64,000 nt of DNA from Halisarca cf. caerulea (taxonomy: Eukaryota; Porifera; Demospongiae; Chondrillida; Halisarcidae): positions 695,701 through 759,700 of the forward strand of contig CAUJGJ010000129.1 in NCBI GenBank assembly GCA_963170055.1, given 5' to 3'. The notes under the pieces are model-generated. The model made no database searches, had not been told where the DNA came from, and saw only the letters and a list, made by a program, of their open reading frames with translations. How positions within the stretch are numbered: the first letter of the stretch is position 1; every line of letters begins with the position of its first letter. Below, piece by piece: positions 33,754 to 46,200 of this stretch. The position numbers and the translations under genes were made by a program.

Positions 33754-36700
33754 CGCGTGAGTGCATATGTGGTAAAACAGTTTCAAAGCAATTTTTAATA
33801 CAAGAACTGCACTTCATACGTATATCTACTATACACTTGACATAAGGGTTGCACCCGTGTGACTAACTAGGGGAAAAGGAGGTCAAAGACTAAACATTGG
33901 CCTATACAACAATTGTTATAGCAGAGCACTAGCTTACTACAGGCTTCTCTTGATATAGTAATTACGCTCAAATCAATAAATTTACTTTATACAACCTCTT
34001 CACTTGATATAAGGGTTGCACCTGCCTACCGAACTAGGGGTGAAGGCGGCCTTCAGCCGCCTTCTCCCCTAGTAATGGTAATAGAGAAATACAGTCAAAC
34101 CTCGTTAGTGAGTACACCTGGGGGCCATCCAAATTGCTGCTCACTATCAATAGTACTTGCTAACCATATAGATTAGTATTATGGGTTATAAGCTGGGGTA
34201 TCATATCCTTGTACTTCCTAACCAGGTATTACTCATTAACAGTGTTTTTACTAACGAGGTTCTATTGTATAGATTTATAATATTATAGGAATGAGTTATA
34301 GGAATTGTTTTGAAAACAAAGGCCATATATGGCAATTGTTTTGATTGTCTAGATTAAAAATCTATATCTACGTATAATTCAGTGGAGCTGAATTTGTCTG
34401 TTGACAAAATCCTCCTGCAGCTCTAGAACAATTGATTTGGAAATCGGAATACTTGTGAAGTGCCTTATGGGGAGTGTCATGGTCGGGTAGAGGGAAAAAT
34501 ATCCTCCCCACCTGAGAAGAGTGTCGCATAAATTCCCTTTGTGCGGAAGAGCCGCCATGTTTTTGCATGCTTGGCGAATGATTTTGTGATGTGCAAAGGC
34601 ACAGGGAGGGTTCAGAGGTTCAGAGGTCTCATCTTTCACCAATGAACTCTGATTGTTAATGCAAGAATGCAAAACCTATATTTCTAAAGCGAGAAAACTT
34701 TAATAGGCAAATTCCATAATTTGCTGGATCAGCCATTTTGGATCAGCGGAATGGCTATGCGAGACTAGGTGAATGCATATTTACACAAGGCCACTTGTAG
34801 AATAATCGACGACTTTAGCACTCTTCTGTTCTAGCATTTGCTTCTAGCAAAGGGTACTGATTTAGTCACAAGATTTGATTGCATTCCTTCTCAATTGCAG
34901 TAAAAACCTTCTTTAACAGCCTCTATTCAAGCAACTGCGTTTTAAATGAAAAAAAATACACGAACAAGGGGGTATAAAAGCCCTTTTAAAGATGGTAAAA
35001 GTGAATGCACACCAGGCAAATTCCTACATCCCCTAGCATAAACATGTGTGAGGGATGTAGGAATTTGCACTGTGTGCACTCAGTCCAACTAAACTGTCCA
35101 GCCCAATACCCATCTAGCCTCATGTATGTACATATAGCCATATGCTCATCTAGCCCCATGCCTGTCTTGCCCTTTGCCCACCTAGCCATGTGCCTGTTTT
35201 ACAACTTACCCTTGTTTCAAGTGTTTTTGGAGGATGCTTTTTTGGTAAATCTATTTGCACAGTCCTGTGTCAATCATACATCCTTTTACCATTTTTAATG
35301 GTTTTTGTACACCCTTATATTTAGTTTCTCATAAATGATTACCTGACCATTTACATAATGTTTATTTCCTTTCTGATTCATAAACTTGTGTTTACTAGAA
35401 TGTGTAGTTTATTGTATCAGGGCTTATAGTCTTGCAGTTATTTTATCCAGTAAGAATGTAGTCATGAAATTGTTTCTTTTTCCATTCTTAGGTATGAGCT
35501 CCTGTGCTGATTATTCTGGAGTGTTCTTGCCTGCATTTGTACCACCAGCATCCTGCCAGTATGAAGAAAATGGCCAGATGTGCTATAACCAGCCTATTGT
35601 GATTGGGTGGTCAAGCGCTGGTAGAAATCATTTTGTGCCACTTGTCCAAATTAAAGGAAGACAGCACATCAAGCTTCCGAAAAATTTGTGTCCTAAAGTG
35701 TGGGGAGTTGATCCAGCTGCACTCCTGTCATACACTGAAGGAGGAGACCTCATCAAGGTGGCAAGTGGAAAAGCTATGACTGATGCCTACTTGAAGCGAT
35801 TGCTGAAGGCCATGGAGGATGTTTTTTATGATAAATACAAAGTCAGACCATCCCTGGTAGCTGATGTTGAGCATGATGTTTACCGTAGAGCTGGGTATGT
35901 CAGTATGAAGCCAATGGAAATTGCATCAGTAACAAAGGATGCTTTACAACAGGACCGTTTGAGAAGGTGCCTTTTTTGCAAAGCTGTGTGCACAGTTGTA
36001 ATTGGACAGTACGAAAAAGGTGGGCATCTCTATGAATTAGCAGCTGAAGAATTTGCCCTTGTTCATGGAAATGAGTATTATTTCCCTGTGTATAAAGTTA
36101 GGGCTAGGTGAGCAATACTGTCAATGTAATTAGTAGTACATGTATTGTTATAGGCAAGTACTATTTCATAGGTATGATGGAGATGCAGACAAGTTAATAC
36201 CGACGTTAGTGTCGTGTTTGATATGTGATGCTAGTGGAAGTATTAGGAAGATGTATGAAGATGGCAGTATTGTGTATGAAAATGGTGACCGAACTGATAC
36301 TGAAAGCCCTCACAGTAAATGCCGTTGTGGTTTTAAGCATTTTTGGGATGGCAAAGAATATGACAATTTGCCTCGAAAGTAAGTTTTTACCTTTTGAGTG
36401 CTTGCTTGCAGGTTCTCTAGGGTTTTCTCTCTTAATAGATTGCGATTGCCATTGTCTTGGAACAATCAGTCAGTGGAAGCTGAAGTGTATTGGTTTGAAG
36501 GAGAATCAGATCCTTCATTGAATTCCAATGCATATAACATAGCCAGTCACGTAGTGGAGAAGTATTTTCCTGGGGAGTTTGGGAGTGAAAGACTTGTGCA
36601 GAGTGCAGTTGATGCTATTATCAAAGGCACAGCAAAGACATCTGCAGCTGATACCACAGGTTCATGTAATGTAGATGAAATGGAATCTAATCAGACAAGC

Positions 36701-37184
36701 AGAGCATCAACTCAAGGTACCCCACGTGCACAAGGAGCAAGATAGTTTTTGTGCGTACTGTACGTACAGTATGTATGTATAATACGTACAGTGTTTGGAG
36801 AGATACGTAACGTGTATAGAGGGAGAGAGGTGCAAGAGGCAGTGAGAGACCCATAGTGACTTGTTTTTTTTTGTTGCAGGAGATATGCATAAGCTGATAG
36901 CTACCGGCCCCAAAGCTAAGACTCTGCATAAAGAGGAACTTGGACTGAGTCAGACAGAAATAAGGATCAAACAGAGGGTCCAAGATCATGCTACCTTGTC
37001 TTCAAGTAACAGCAAAGGGAGACCTTCAATGTCAAAGGCTTCTAATATTTTACAGCAAGCATCTTCCAAGGTATTACCATCCTTTTTAGTCATACGTATT
37101 TGTGCCTTTATGTAGTTGCCCTTGTGCTTACACAAGTGTTATTGTAGTTAATCTTTATCCCCCTCTCACTCTCCCTCCAACCCT

Positions 37185-37226
<42 letters not shown>

Positions 37227-40200
37227 GTTTAAATGGTGTGTGTATGTGTGTTTTTGTGTTGTAAATTCCTATGTTACACTTACACACATGTAACTGCAGG
37301 ATGTAAGAATTTGCATACTGCACCCAGTCCAGCCAAACTCTGTCTCACTCTGTCCCTAGCTCTGTGATTTGTCTATTATGGAGTGCAAGTAGTACTCCAT
37401 ACGTATGTAGGATTGACACAGAAAAACATGGTCTCCATTCATTAGCATAAAGTAGTTTTTCACTGAAAAAACTAGCGGTATGAAGAGTCCATAGCTGTCA
37501 AAAGCAGATAAACAACAGTAGTATGTTAAGATTATTCTTATTATTCTCGTCATTTTTTGAACTATGGTACTTTCCATAGAAATTTTAACACTCAGTTTTT
37601 CAGTCAGTCGTTCCATCCATAGTCTCTCAGTGGTTGATTATCAGCAGCTGCGCACGACATATTGCAGTATGTAAGCATAGTTGCGATTGAAAACTCATCT
37701 CTTCATCCTTTCTTGTACCGTTGAATGTTTTCTAGATACGTATGTAGGCAAAATATTGTGGCTTTTGATTACTGCAAAGGACAATTGTGTTTGTCAATTT
37801 CCTAGGACATTATTGGTTTTGCATCATCCCTTTACATTGCTCTTTTATTACACATGCTATTTTCTTGTGTTCAAGTGTTTGCTAGTACTGTACATTTCAT
37901 TCATGATTATGTAGCAACCTTCTAAAAGCACTGAGGAAATTAAGAAAGTAGACCATTCTTCTGGACAGATGCTGAAACGATTGCGAATCATCACATCAGA
38001 TGGGAATTCTAAGACTGTAACCTTGTCTTTGGAGGCAACGTTCAGTGATCTTCAATCTACAGTAGAAAAAGAACTCAATGTACCATGTAGTGAGCAAATC
38101 TTGAAATCAGGTATTCCTCCAAAGATTATGATTCCGTCGAGAGATCCTAATGCACCTGTTGATTTGAAAAATGGTGACCGTGTAGCTGTTGAAAGGCATA
38201 TCAAGGGCAGTATTGGAAGTGGCAGAGAGCAGGCTGTTACTAATACTCAGAAAGTGGAGAACTCTTCTACCGGTAAGTTACTATGCTTGGGTACACCAAT
38301 AGTTATTGTGTTAAATTTTTGTAAGGTTTATATTTTACGTTCTTTGTGGGTAAGCAGGAATTGCGAAGTTTTGGCCGCAAAAGTATATTGTTCGTGAAAT
38401 TTTCACCAACATCACATCAACAAGATAGTACACAGTGCAAAGGAAACTGTTGGTTTCCAGATGTCTTTGTATACGGTAGACGTCAAAAAAAGTTTCCGTA
38501 GCATAATAGTTAAGTAAAGTACCGTAATTGTAATTGTAGTTGCGGGGTGCATAGTGAGAATCATAATTTCATTTGGATGCCATTTATTACCGTAATTTGA
38601 TCACCCAGGTTCAAAGCTAGCTTATAGAAATCGTAATTTGATCACCCAGGTTCATCCTATCCAGAGATTTTGAAGCTGTGACCATCGTAGACTAGCTCAC
38701 AATCTTGAAGGGGGACTATCGCCTTTAATCATTGTCGTGAGGGTAATTTGATCTGTAGGTAAATGTAAATCGTAATCCAATCAGCAGATCTAGACCAGAA
38801 GCGATCCTTTTTACTGAGGTCCATCCTATCTCATTATCTCGAAGATCCGATCATTGTATAGGCTACACTATCTCGAACCCAACGACCATCCTTCGTGGCG
38901 GTAATTCGATCTCCAAGAAAATAAAAATCGTATGCAGTTCGACCCGCAGAGACACTGCGCGGCTATAGTGGTGTTCTAAGTACTAATCAAGCTTTTGTTT
39001 ACACGAAGTGTATGGGGATCGAAGTTAGAGAAATACGTAGGTAATTCGATCTGATGATTTTGCGAACGCAGTGTCCTGATTCACTTCAGTTTAGTTTGGT
39101 TGCATATCGCTAGCGTAATTCGATATGGGATTTCCGTAATTTCTCTGCTTTAGCACCGTAATTCGACCTTCGTGATTTATCAACAAAATCTTAATCATAT
39201 CGGAACGTAATCGTAATTTGACCATTTTACGATTATGATAAGGAAACTTTTTTTTGGCGCCTACCGTATATGATAGCACCTCTTAGGTTAGGTAAGATTA
39301 TTTTATCTGGGAGAGCCTTTAGTTAATGGCTACTATCAAAGGCGCCCAGGAAATGCCTCTTATGCAACTATTGAGCGAAAATGCTGAACTTCTTCCTGTT
39401 TCCATTTCTGTTATTTTTCTCACACAGTTCCTGTGCAGTGGGCAACAACAGCCTCACTTGATATTATAATGATAGGAACATCACAGCAGACACATGTGGG
39501 ACATGTCCATTAACACTTTAATGGTTTCCCAAAGTCGAGGAATTTCTGTTTGCAAATTACAGTTGACTCTCATTAGTACAACTCGGTTAAGGAGTGTGGT
39601 ACAAGAAATAATGAATTTGACGTAAAACAAGCGTAGCGAGCTTCTACGGACACCCCTTTTATAGAACATTTTACATGCCTAATTTTTTCTTACCGAAGAT
39701 TTATGAGCAAATAAATGGATATGCGCATGTGAGTAGAAATCTACAGGAACAAAATTGACACGAAGTGAGGTATCATCTTTGAAATGAATGGATGTCTCCC
39801 CAAAAGTTTATTGTAAGCTCATAATGCGGTGCGTGCGGTGCGTGGCGAGTGCGAGACAGTTGTGAAAATGCCACGCTGGCCTGAAGTCAGCATTGTTGAA
39901 ACCTTTTTGAGATTGTCAAATGAAATCAAACTAAAGGAGGAGAATTCCGCTACGCTCTTCCACGACAACACTCACAGCTACATATCGAGGATGGTGGCCA
40001 CCATTTTTATGACACGTTATATACACAGGGGTATTATAGTGTATTTCAGAATGTGGGGATTTTAGGTGACAAAGTATTGGAATGTAGGGAATTTGTCATT
40101 TTTTTCATACACGTCATGACTACCTCTTAGGAAAACGTCACATGTGTCATCACAAGTTGCATAATCTGTAGCGGGAAATTTTTGTATATTGCGGGAGTTA

Positions 40201-43200
40201 CGACTCGAACTTTTGTGCTGCCAAATCCGTCAATTTGAAGCTTTTAAAAGACGGATATAGTGATTAAAAGTATCGAATACCGCATATGGACAATATGCGT
40301 ACACAAAAGTTGCAATCAAGAACCATTTGCGCAAAGGTATTCACCCACAATTCCTGAAATTGGCATCTGAAGCCTAGATATTTCATTAAAGTATCCAAAC
40401 AATATCAGAATCATGTGATAATACCAAGAGTTACCCTATTAATAGTGACGGTGAGAGGAAAAATATAAAATAATACAAAGATCAGTTAAAATGACTGTAA
40501 CTCACCCATAATCGTTCACAAACAAAGATCGATTAATCAGAATCAAAGATTTAGTGTCCAACTTCCTTCGCTGAGAAAAACTTAACAAAACGACAAAACT
40601 AACTTTGATATCGAAACTATAACAGTAACATAGCAAATTTTCATGCGCGTGACCATCTTGGAATGATATGTAATGTCATCAATGATGTCACATTGAAATG
40701 GCGGCTTTGAACTTGTTTAAAATGAATGTAGAATCCGCACGTCTAGATGGCCCTTCTTTGTGACGGAGACTGCAAAAACCTTTTCAAAGTACCCTTGTGC
40801 ATTTGTTTATTTTGAACGGAGAATATATAATCAGGTACGCAAAAGATATAAGCATTTTTATGGTTTAATTTTCACTATTTTACAGCGGAAAAGTGCATTT
40901 TTGGTTATATCTATGTCATTTGGGGTTATTCATTTTCCGCTCAGGAATACCTTATGCAGTGGACTTTACTCTTTAATTTGATACTAGTTTTGCCCCTATT
41001 GAAGTACTTCTAGATGTGTGGACATCGACATTTACTGCAAAAACAGTATTTTTCTAGATTCTTATTTACTTATTTTCGCATACAGTATGGGCTTGTTTTT
41101 TGGTTTAATGTTTCGACAATAAGCATTAAAATGTGTAGAAGATTTAAAATGAGCCAGAAATTATTTCTGCCAGTCTGATGTGTTTGTCACCCCTTTTTGG
41201 CGGCATTTTTTCAGTTGTCTGAAATCCGCTATAATGAGCCTTTGTAATATTGCATAACTTCAATTTTGTTGAATTCTTACGTAGTTTGCCATGGACGTAC
41301 GGTACTTCTCATAGATAACCATCCAGTTTACGGGCGATGACCGCGTGACCGACTGACTGAACGACCGCTCGAGCAACGATTGAACGACCTTGTGACTGGC
41401 AGTGACGTTTCGCAAGAGATCGAAACATCCACTCTCTTTTTCTCTAAAGACTCTTCAAAATTGAGAAAAAAGTCTGAGTCGTCCGCCTCCATGGGCAATT
41501 TATCTCCTGAAATATTCGAAGCGTCTTGTTTGATTGCTGGATTGGGGCGAGTCCGTTTTAACTACTTGGAGGGATATCACTTTGGAAATGCGACGTATCC
41601 CTCAGATGCGGATAGCAGTAGCTCCGCAGTCTTGCTTGTTCCTTGAAAGTATTAGTGACGTTCGCTTGAAGTTTCAGTGAAGTTCGTTCAAAGTTTCAGT
41701 TAAGTTCGCACAAAATTTTAATATGGTGGCCTCGAAGCTTCAGCGAAGTTCGCTTGAAACTTGGAATGATATGTAATGTCATCAATGATGTCACATTGAA
41801 ATGGCGGCTTTGAACTTGTTTAAAATGAATGTAGAATCCGCACGTCTGGATGGCCCTTCTTTGTGACGGAGACTGCAAAAACCTTTTCAAAGTACCCTTG
41901 TGCATTTGTTTATTTTGAACGGAGAATATATAATCAGGTACGCAAAAGATGTAAGCATTTTTATGGTTTAATTTTCACTATTTTACAGCGGAAAAGTGCA
42001 TTTTTGGTTATATCTATGTCATTTGGGGTTATTCATTTTCCGCTCAGGAATACCTTATGCAGTCTAAAGACTCTTCAGCGAAGTTCGCTTGAAACTTGGA
42101 ATGATATGTAATGTCATCAATGATGTCACATCATTGATGACATCGATTTTCGCTTGAAACTTCAGCGAAAATCGTTCAAAACTTCAATAAAGTTCACGCG
42201 AAGTTTTTTCTGCGCAATCGAACATAATTTCTGTGCATACCGTGGTTTGAATACACCTTTTCTCACCATTTCTTTCTTCCTCGACTATTGGCATTGCGTA
42301 ACGACTGTGACATTTTATTACGCATCACGAAATGACACCGTTCAAACTGACAATTGACCCTTGACTGAGTGCTGATCGACTGACTGAATGACTGACAGCG
42401 TGCTGGACGGTTTTCTATGAGAAGTACCGTAATTCTCAGCAACAAGGACATTTTACACCTGAAATTACAGGCATAACTCGGCAGTCAAATGTCAACTTTA
42501 TTATTTCTTGTACCATAAGATCAGATATTGCGCACAAAGTTTCAATACCCCAGCTTACAACCCATATAAAGTAATGTAAATGAACTCTGCTTAGTACGCA
42601 AGCGGATAATACGAATTATCTGATAAAGCGTACACATGATTGTTCCCCTACCAGGCTTTTTCTATACATAACTCCATCAGATAACAAGTACAAGGGGCCA
42701 CAGCTAGTAGTTTTTCTGCTTTCAGTTCACACTAAGTATGCAGACTGATTATCGTGGCAGTGCAATGCAAAGACAAACTGAAGACGACTACAAAGATGAA
42801 GATTGCCGATAGCTTCAATATGCCAAACAGCACCCTTTTCGCTATACAAGACTAAGATCATGGAAGCCTTTGAACAGTCAAAATTTGAAGCTCAAAGAAA
42901 ACGATTATGCGCCGTGGTGCACGAAAACTTTGAAGTGGATTAACCAGGCAAAGAGCTTCAACATGCCGCCTAGGGTGATATAATAGATTCTAGGCTAAAT
43001 GTGTTACAGTTTGTGGGGCTGACATTTTGTTGATTTTTGTATACTACAATAAAATATTCTATACATATTCTATTGACTGAATGTGTCTTATATTGCTATG
43101 TATCTACTATACTAGTCAAAAATGGGTCTTGGTTAACAAGTACTCCTGATAAGGAGTACTAACATTGAAGGTCCCCTGGTGTACTTACTAACAAGAGTCA

Positions 43201-46200
43201 ACTGTACTTTATTTATTCACAATATGGAGTAGAATGGCCAATCAATGGTTTTAGGGCAGTACAAACACATCTAAGGAACACATTGAGCTATTTTTCATCC
43301 AAGTTTCTTACTCAGTTGTTCAACTAATGGACAATTTACCTGGTAATTGAGTTAGGCAGTTATTTGATGCAAGTAAATTAGAACATGGGCCTACAGACAT
43401 AGGACAAGGACTAGATTGTTTCTAATAAATATATCTAACTTTCTACTGATGAGGGTTTTGATTCCTGGAATATTTTTGAAGATATTCAACAATATTCACA
43501 GCATGACAAAAGATTCTTCAATAACTTCTCTGAAAACAAGTACATCAAAACCCCCATTGATGAAAAGTGAAAGTAGTCCATACTGATCACAATAAAAGAC
43601 TTGGAAGGTTCTTATGTTGCTATGCTGATTTACTTGGCGACATGGCATTTAGCAGAAAAATCTCTCACATGGCATTTGTTTTTACATGAAGTCATGTGAT
43701 GAGGGCTGTGATGTCATTGAACTCTTCGTGCTGCTTGAAAGTGACGACTGTTTTGAAGGCTGGGGAGCATGGCAAGGATTGATCCGTTGCAAGCATGAGG
43801 AAGCAGGCCACTATTCAAAAATGGTAGATGACCGAAGAAAGTCTAAAGTCAGCAATTGAGGAAAATTTAAAGCGATTGAGTCATTCAGTGCCAATCAGTA
43901 ATATTGAAGAGCAAGGTGCTTATGGTAGTCGTTGTTGAGCTTAAATCCAAGTAGAAAAGTTTATTTTACTTCTAAACATCTTAGATAGCATGAATCACTT
44001 TATGAAGCCTTCATTATACCTTGAACTCACCACTGAATGTAAGACAGTGGAACCCACTTAACACGAAATTTGAGGGACCACTTTCAAATTTCATGTTAAA
44101 AGAATTTCATGTTAGAAGAAGCTGGTTGTTAAAACAAATTACATGTTTGTCAGTGGTATACACAAATTTTTAATTTTTCCAAAGAGGTAAAATTCCAGAC
44201 ATGGCATTGCACCAGTGGGTCACACTGAGCCAGTGTATGCAAATAGAACCCCTTAAGCTTCTACTTCATGCACTTTTAACTTTAGTTTGTAATGAATTTA
44301 ACCCAATTTCTGTGTTTCCACATAGTTATCTATGGTTAGTACACGGGGAGGAGTTTGTTCTATTTATAGTAACAACAACAAAAAGGGTGTCGAGAGAATC
44401 GTGTGAGCAGTTTGTTGATATTTTGGCTGAATTTAGCTCCCATTTCAACCAAAAACAGCTGCCTCTGTTGATGGTAGGTAGCGGCTATATTTCGCTTTAA
44501 GCATAAAAAAATACTTGTTGAGGTCAGAATATTCTTTCGTGTTGAGCAAATTTTTGTGTTATTTAATTTCGTGTTATGCGTATATTTTAGTACTGCTGTA
44601 TTATAATGTTACTTGGGACTTGAAAAATGTTTTGTGTTAAGCGATATTCCATCTTAAGCGAGTTCGTGTTAAGTGGGTTCCACTGTATTACACCTGATTT
44701 CAAAACTCCTGCAGTCCGCAATCTTTTTCCTTACACAAATACATGTGTGTGACACTATTTCTCCCTGAATAAAGGCTGAAAAAAGCACATAATGTGCAAT
44801 GAATTGTCACACAGTACAATCAACCTAGCTTGCTTCTAAACGAACACATCATAGAGTATGACTCGTATGTTACATGATTCGAAGCCATCTGAGTCACGTT
44901 TTCGCCAAAATTCCAGCTTGTTAGCACATTGGGGAGATTTTGGACATGTCCCACATGCAGATGTGGTAGACTGGATCATTAGCAATTATGGAATGTGCTG
45001 TTAGCTACTGTATATTGTTTTTATCGCATTATGGTGTCATGCATCAAAGGCGATGCCTAGGATGTAACAAATTTTCCACCTGAGAATAGACTACAAGAGA
45101 CCCAGGGTGCATACAGTATTTGACTTTTTATTCACTAAACCTCCATCTACGGTTATAGGAAGGCTTTTTAAAGTACTTCGATATTGATCACGTCGACTTT
45201 GAAGTTTTTTGAAGCAGATATATATTTGAACGGCTTGCCCGAGATGCCTTTATCATCATCATTCAGCGAATTTGTCAGATAGTTTATTTGGAGATAAGTT
45301 AGTTACTACACGCCTATCTCTCGAAAGTATCGCATTTACTGCTCGCACCCTCGGGTCTGGAGCAGTAAATGCAATACTCCCTAGCGGGTGTGTAGTATCC
45401 AGTACATATTACAGCCTCCTGTGTGTAAGGTTCCTCCCAAACATACGTACATATATATGTATCCCAATGCGTGGGCATTATCCAATTTACTTCAAAGACA
45501 CTGCCATGGATCAATACCCGGTATACCCGGATATATAGCCATATACACCAGCGGATGTACGGTACTTCCCATAGTAATTTTAATTTAAAGGTCCACTGTC
45601 ATGATTTTACAACTTGGCTTAGAAGCCCTGAAATATGCTTCAAGGAAACCCAAAAACTAAGTATCTAGCCTACACAACACATCACTGAGAAGTTTAGGAA
45701 TCGCTTTTGAGCTTGCTAGTTGTCATGATGTAGGCAGTAGCCAGTCAGAAACATTGTCTTTGCGCGATCAACATTGAAACATTGATCATTCTCCACACTG
45801 GAAAGTTTTTAGGCTGTGTAAATTCGCCTTTGTCGTGAGCGTTGCAATAGTTGTGTCACATAGAAGAAGTTTTGCATTCACCAGAAGACAAAGTAGTGTA
45901 GGACTCGGAGATTTCTTCTTTGTTCCCATTTGTGCCTGTACTTGCTTCTGCCTCTTATGACGTCACAAGGTATTCTCGTTTTCTCAAACCGGAAGGCAGG
46001 AAACATGCATAATTTGTTTTTGACAACTTTGCACCGTTATTCCTCCACCATCGTAGATCACATCCTCCTAAGATGGGTATCATTCTTCATGTTTCAGCAC
46101 ACACTGTTGATTTTTGATATAAAAAAACTGTGGCAGTGGACCTTTAACGACAACTGTTCATTCATTCCATCTTCATTTAGCATTCTATCAGGGTTCGTTC

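Larger units (their letters stand above)
39558..43206. mobile_element. Pogo/Tigger-type element, about 3.65 kb, inactivated
   Basis: Left end TACAGTTGACTCTCATTAGT, right end ACTAACAAGAGTCAACTGTA, each with the TA target. It carries a remnant of the pogo DNA-binding domain at 42,755-42,985 and a Tc1-type MITE at 41,298-42,431. No catalytic domain is recognisable, so it is non-autonomous. Confidence 0.75.
39491..44958. mobile_element. GGACATGTCC-ended element, copy 1, with nested insertions
   Basis: Left end ACATGTGGGACATGTCCATT, right end TTGGACATGTCCCACATGC. After removal of the nested elements at 39,558-43,206 and 44,044-44,687, the remaining sequence aligns with the copy at 60,571-61,765: for example GATGAGGGTTTTGATTCCTG versus GATGGGGATTTTGTTTACTG, GCTGATTTACTTGGCGACAT versus GCTGATTTACTTGACGACAT, and ATTGAAGAGCAAGGTGC versus ATCGAAGAACAAGGTGC. 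Confidence 0.8.

Noticed and set aside
37185..37222. (CT)n in VCPIP1 intron 5 as another R2-like insertion site
   Set aside because: The flanks show no R2-like sequence; it may simply be an empty microsatellite.
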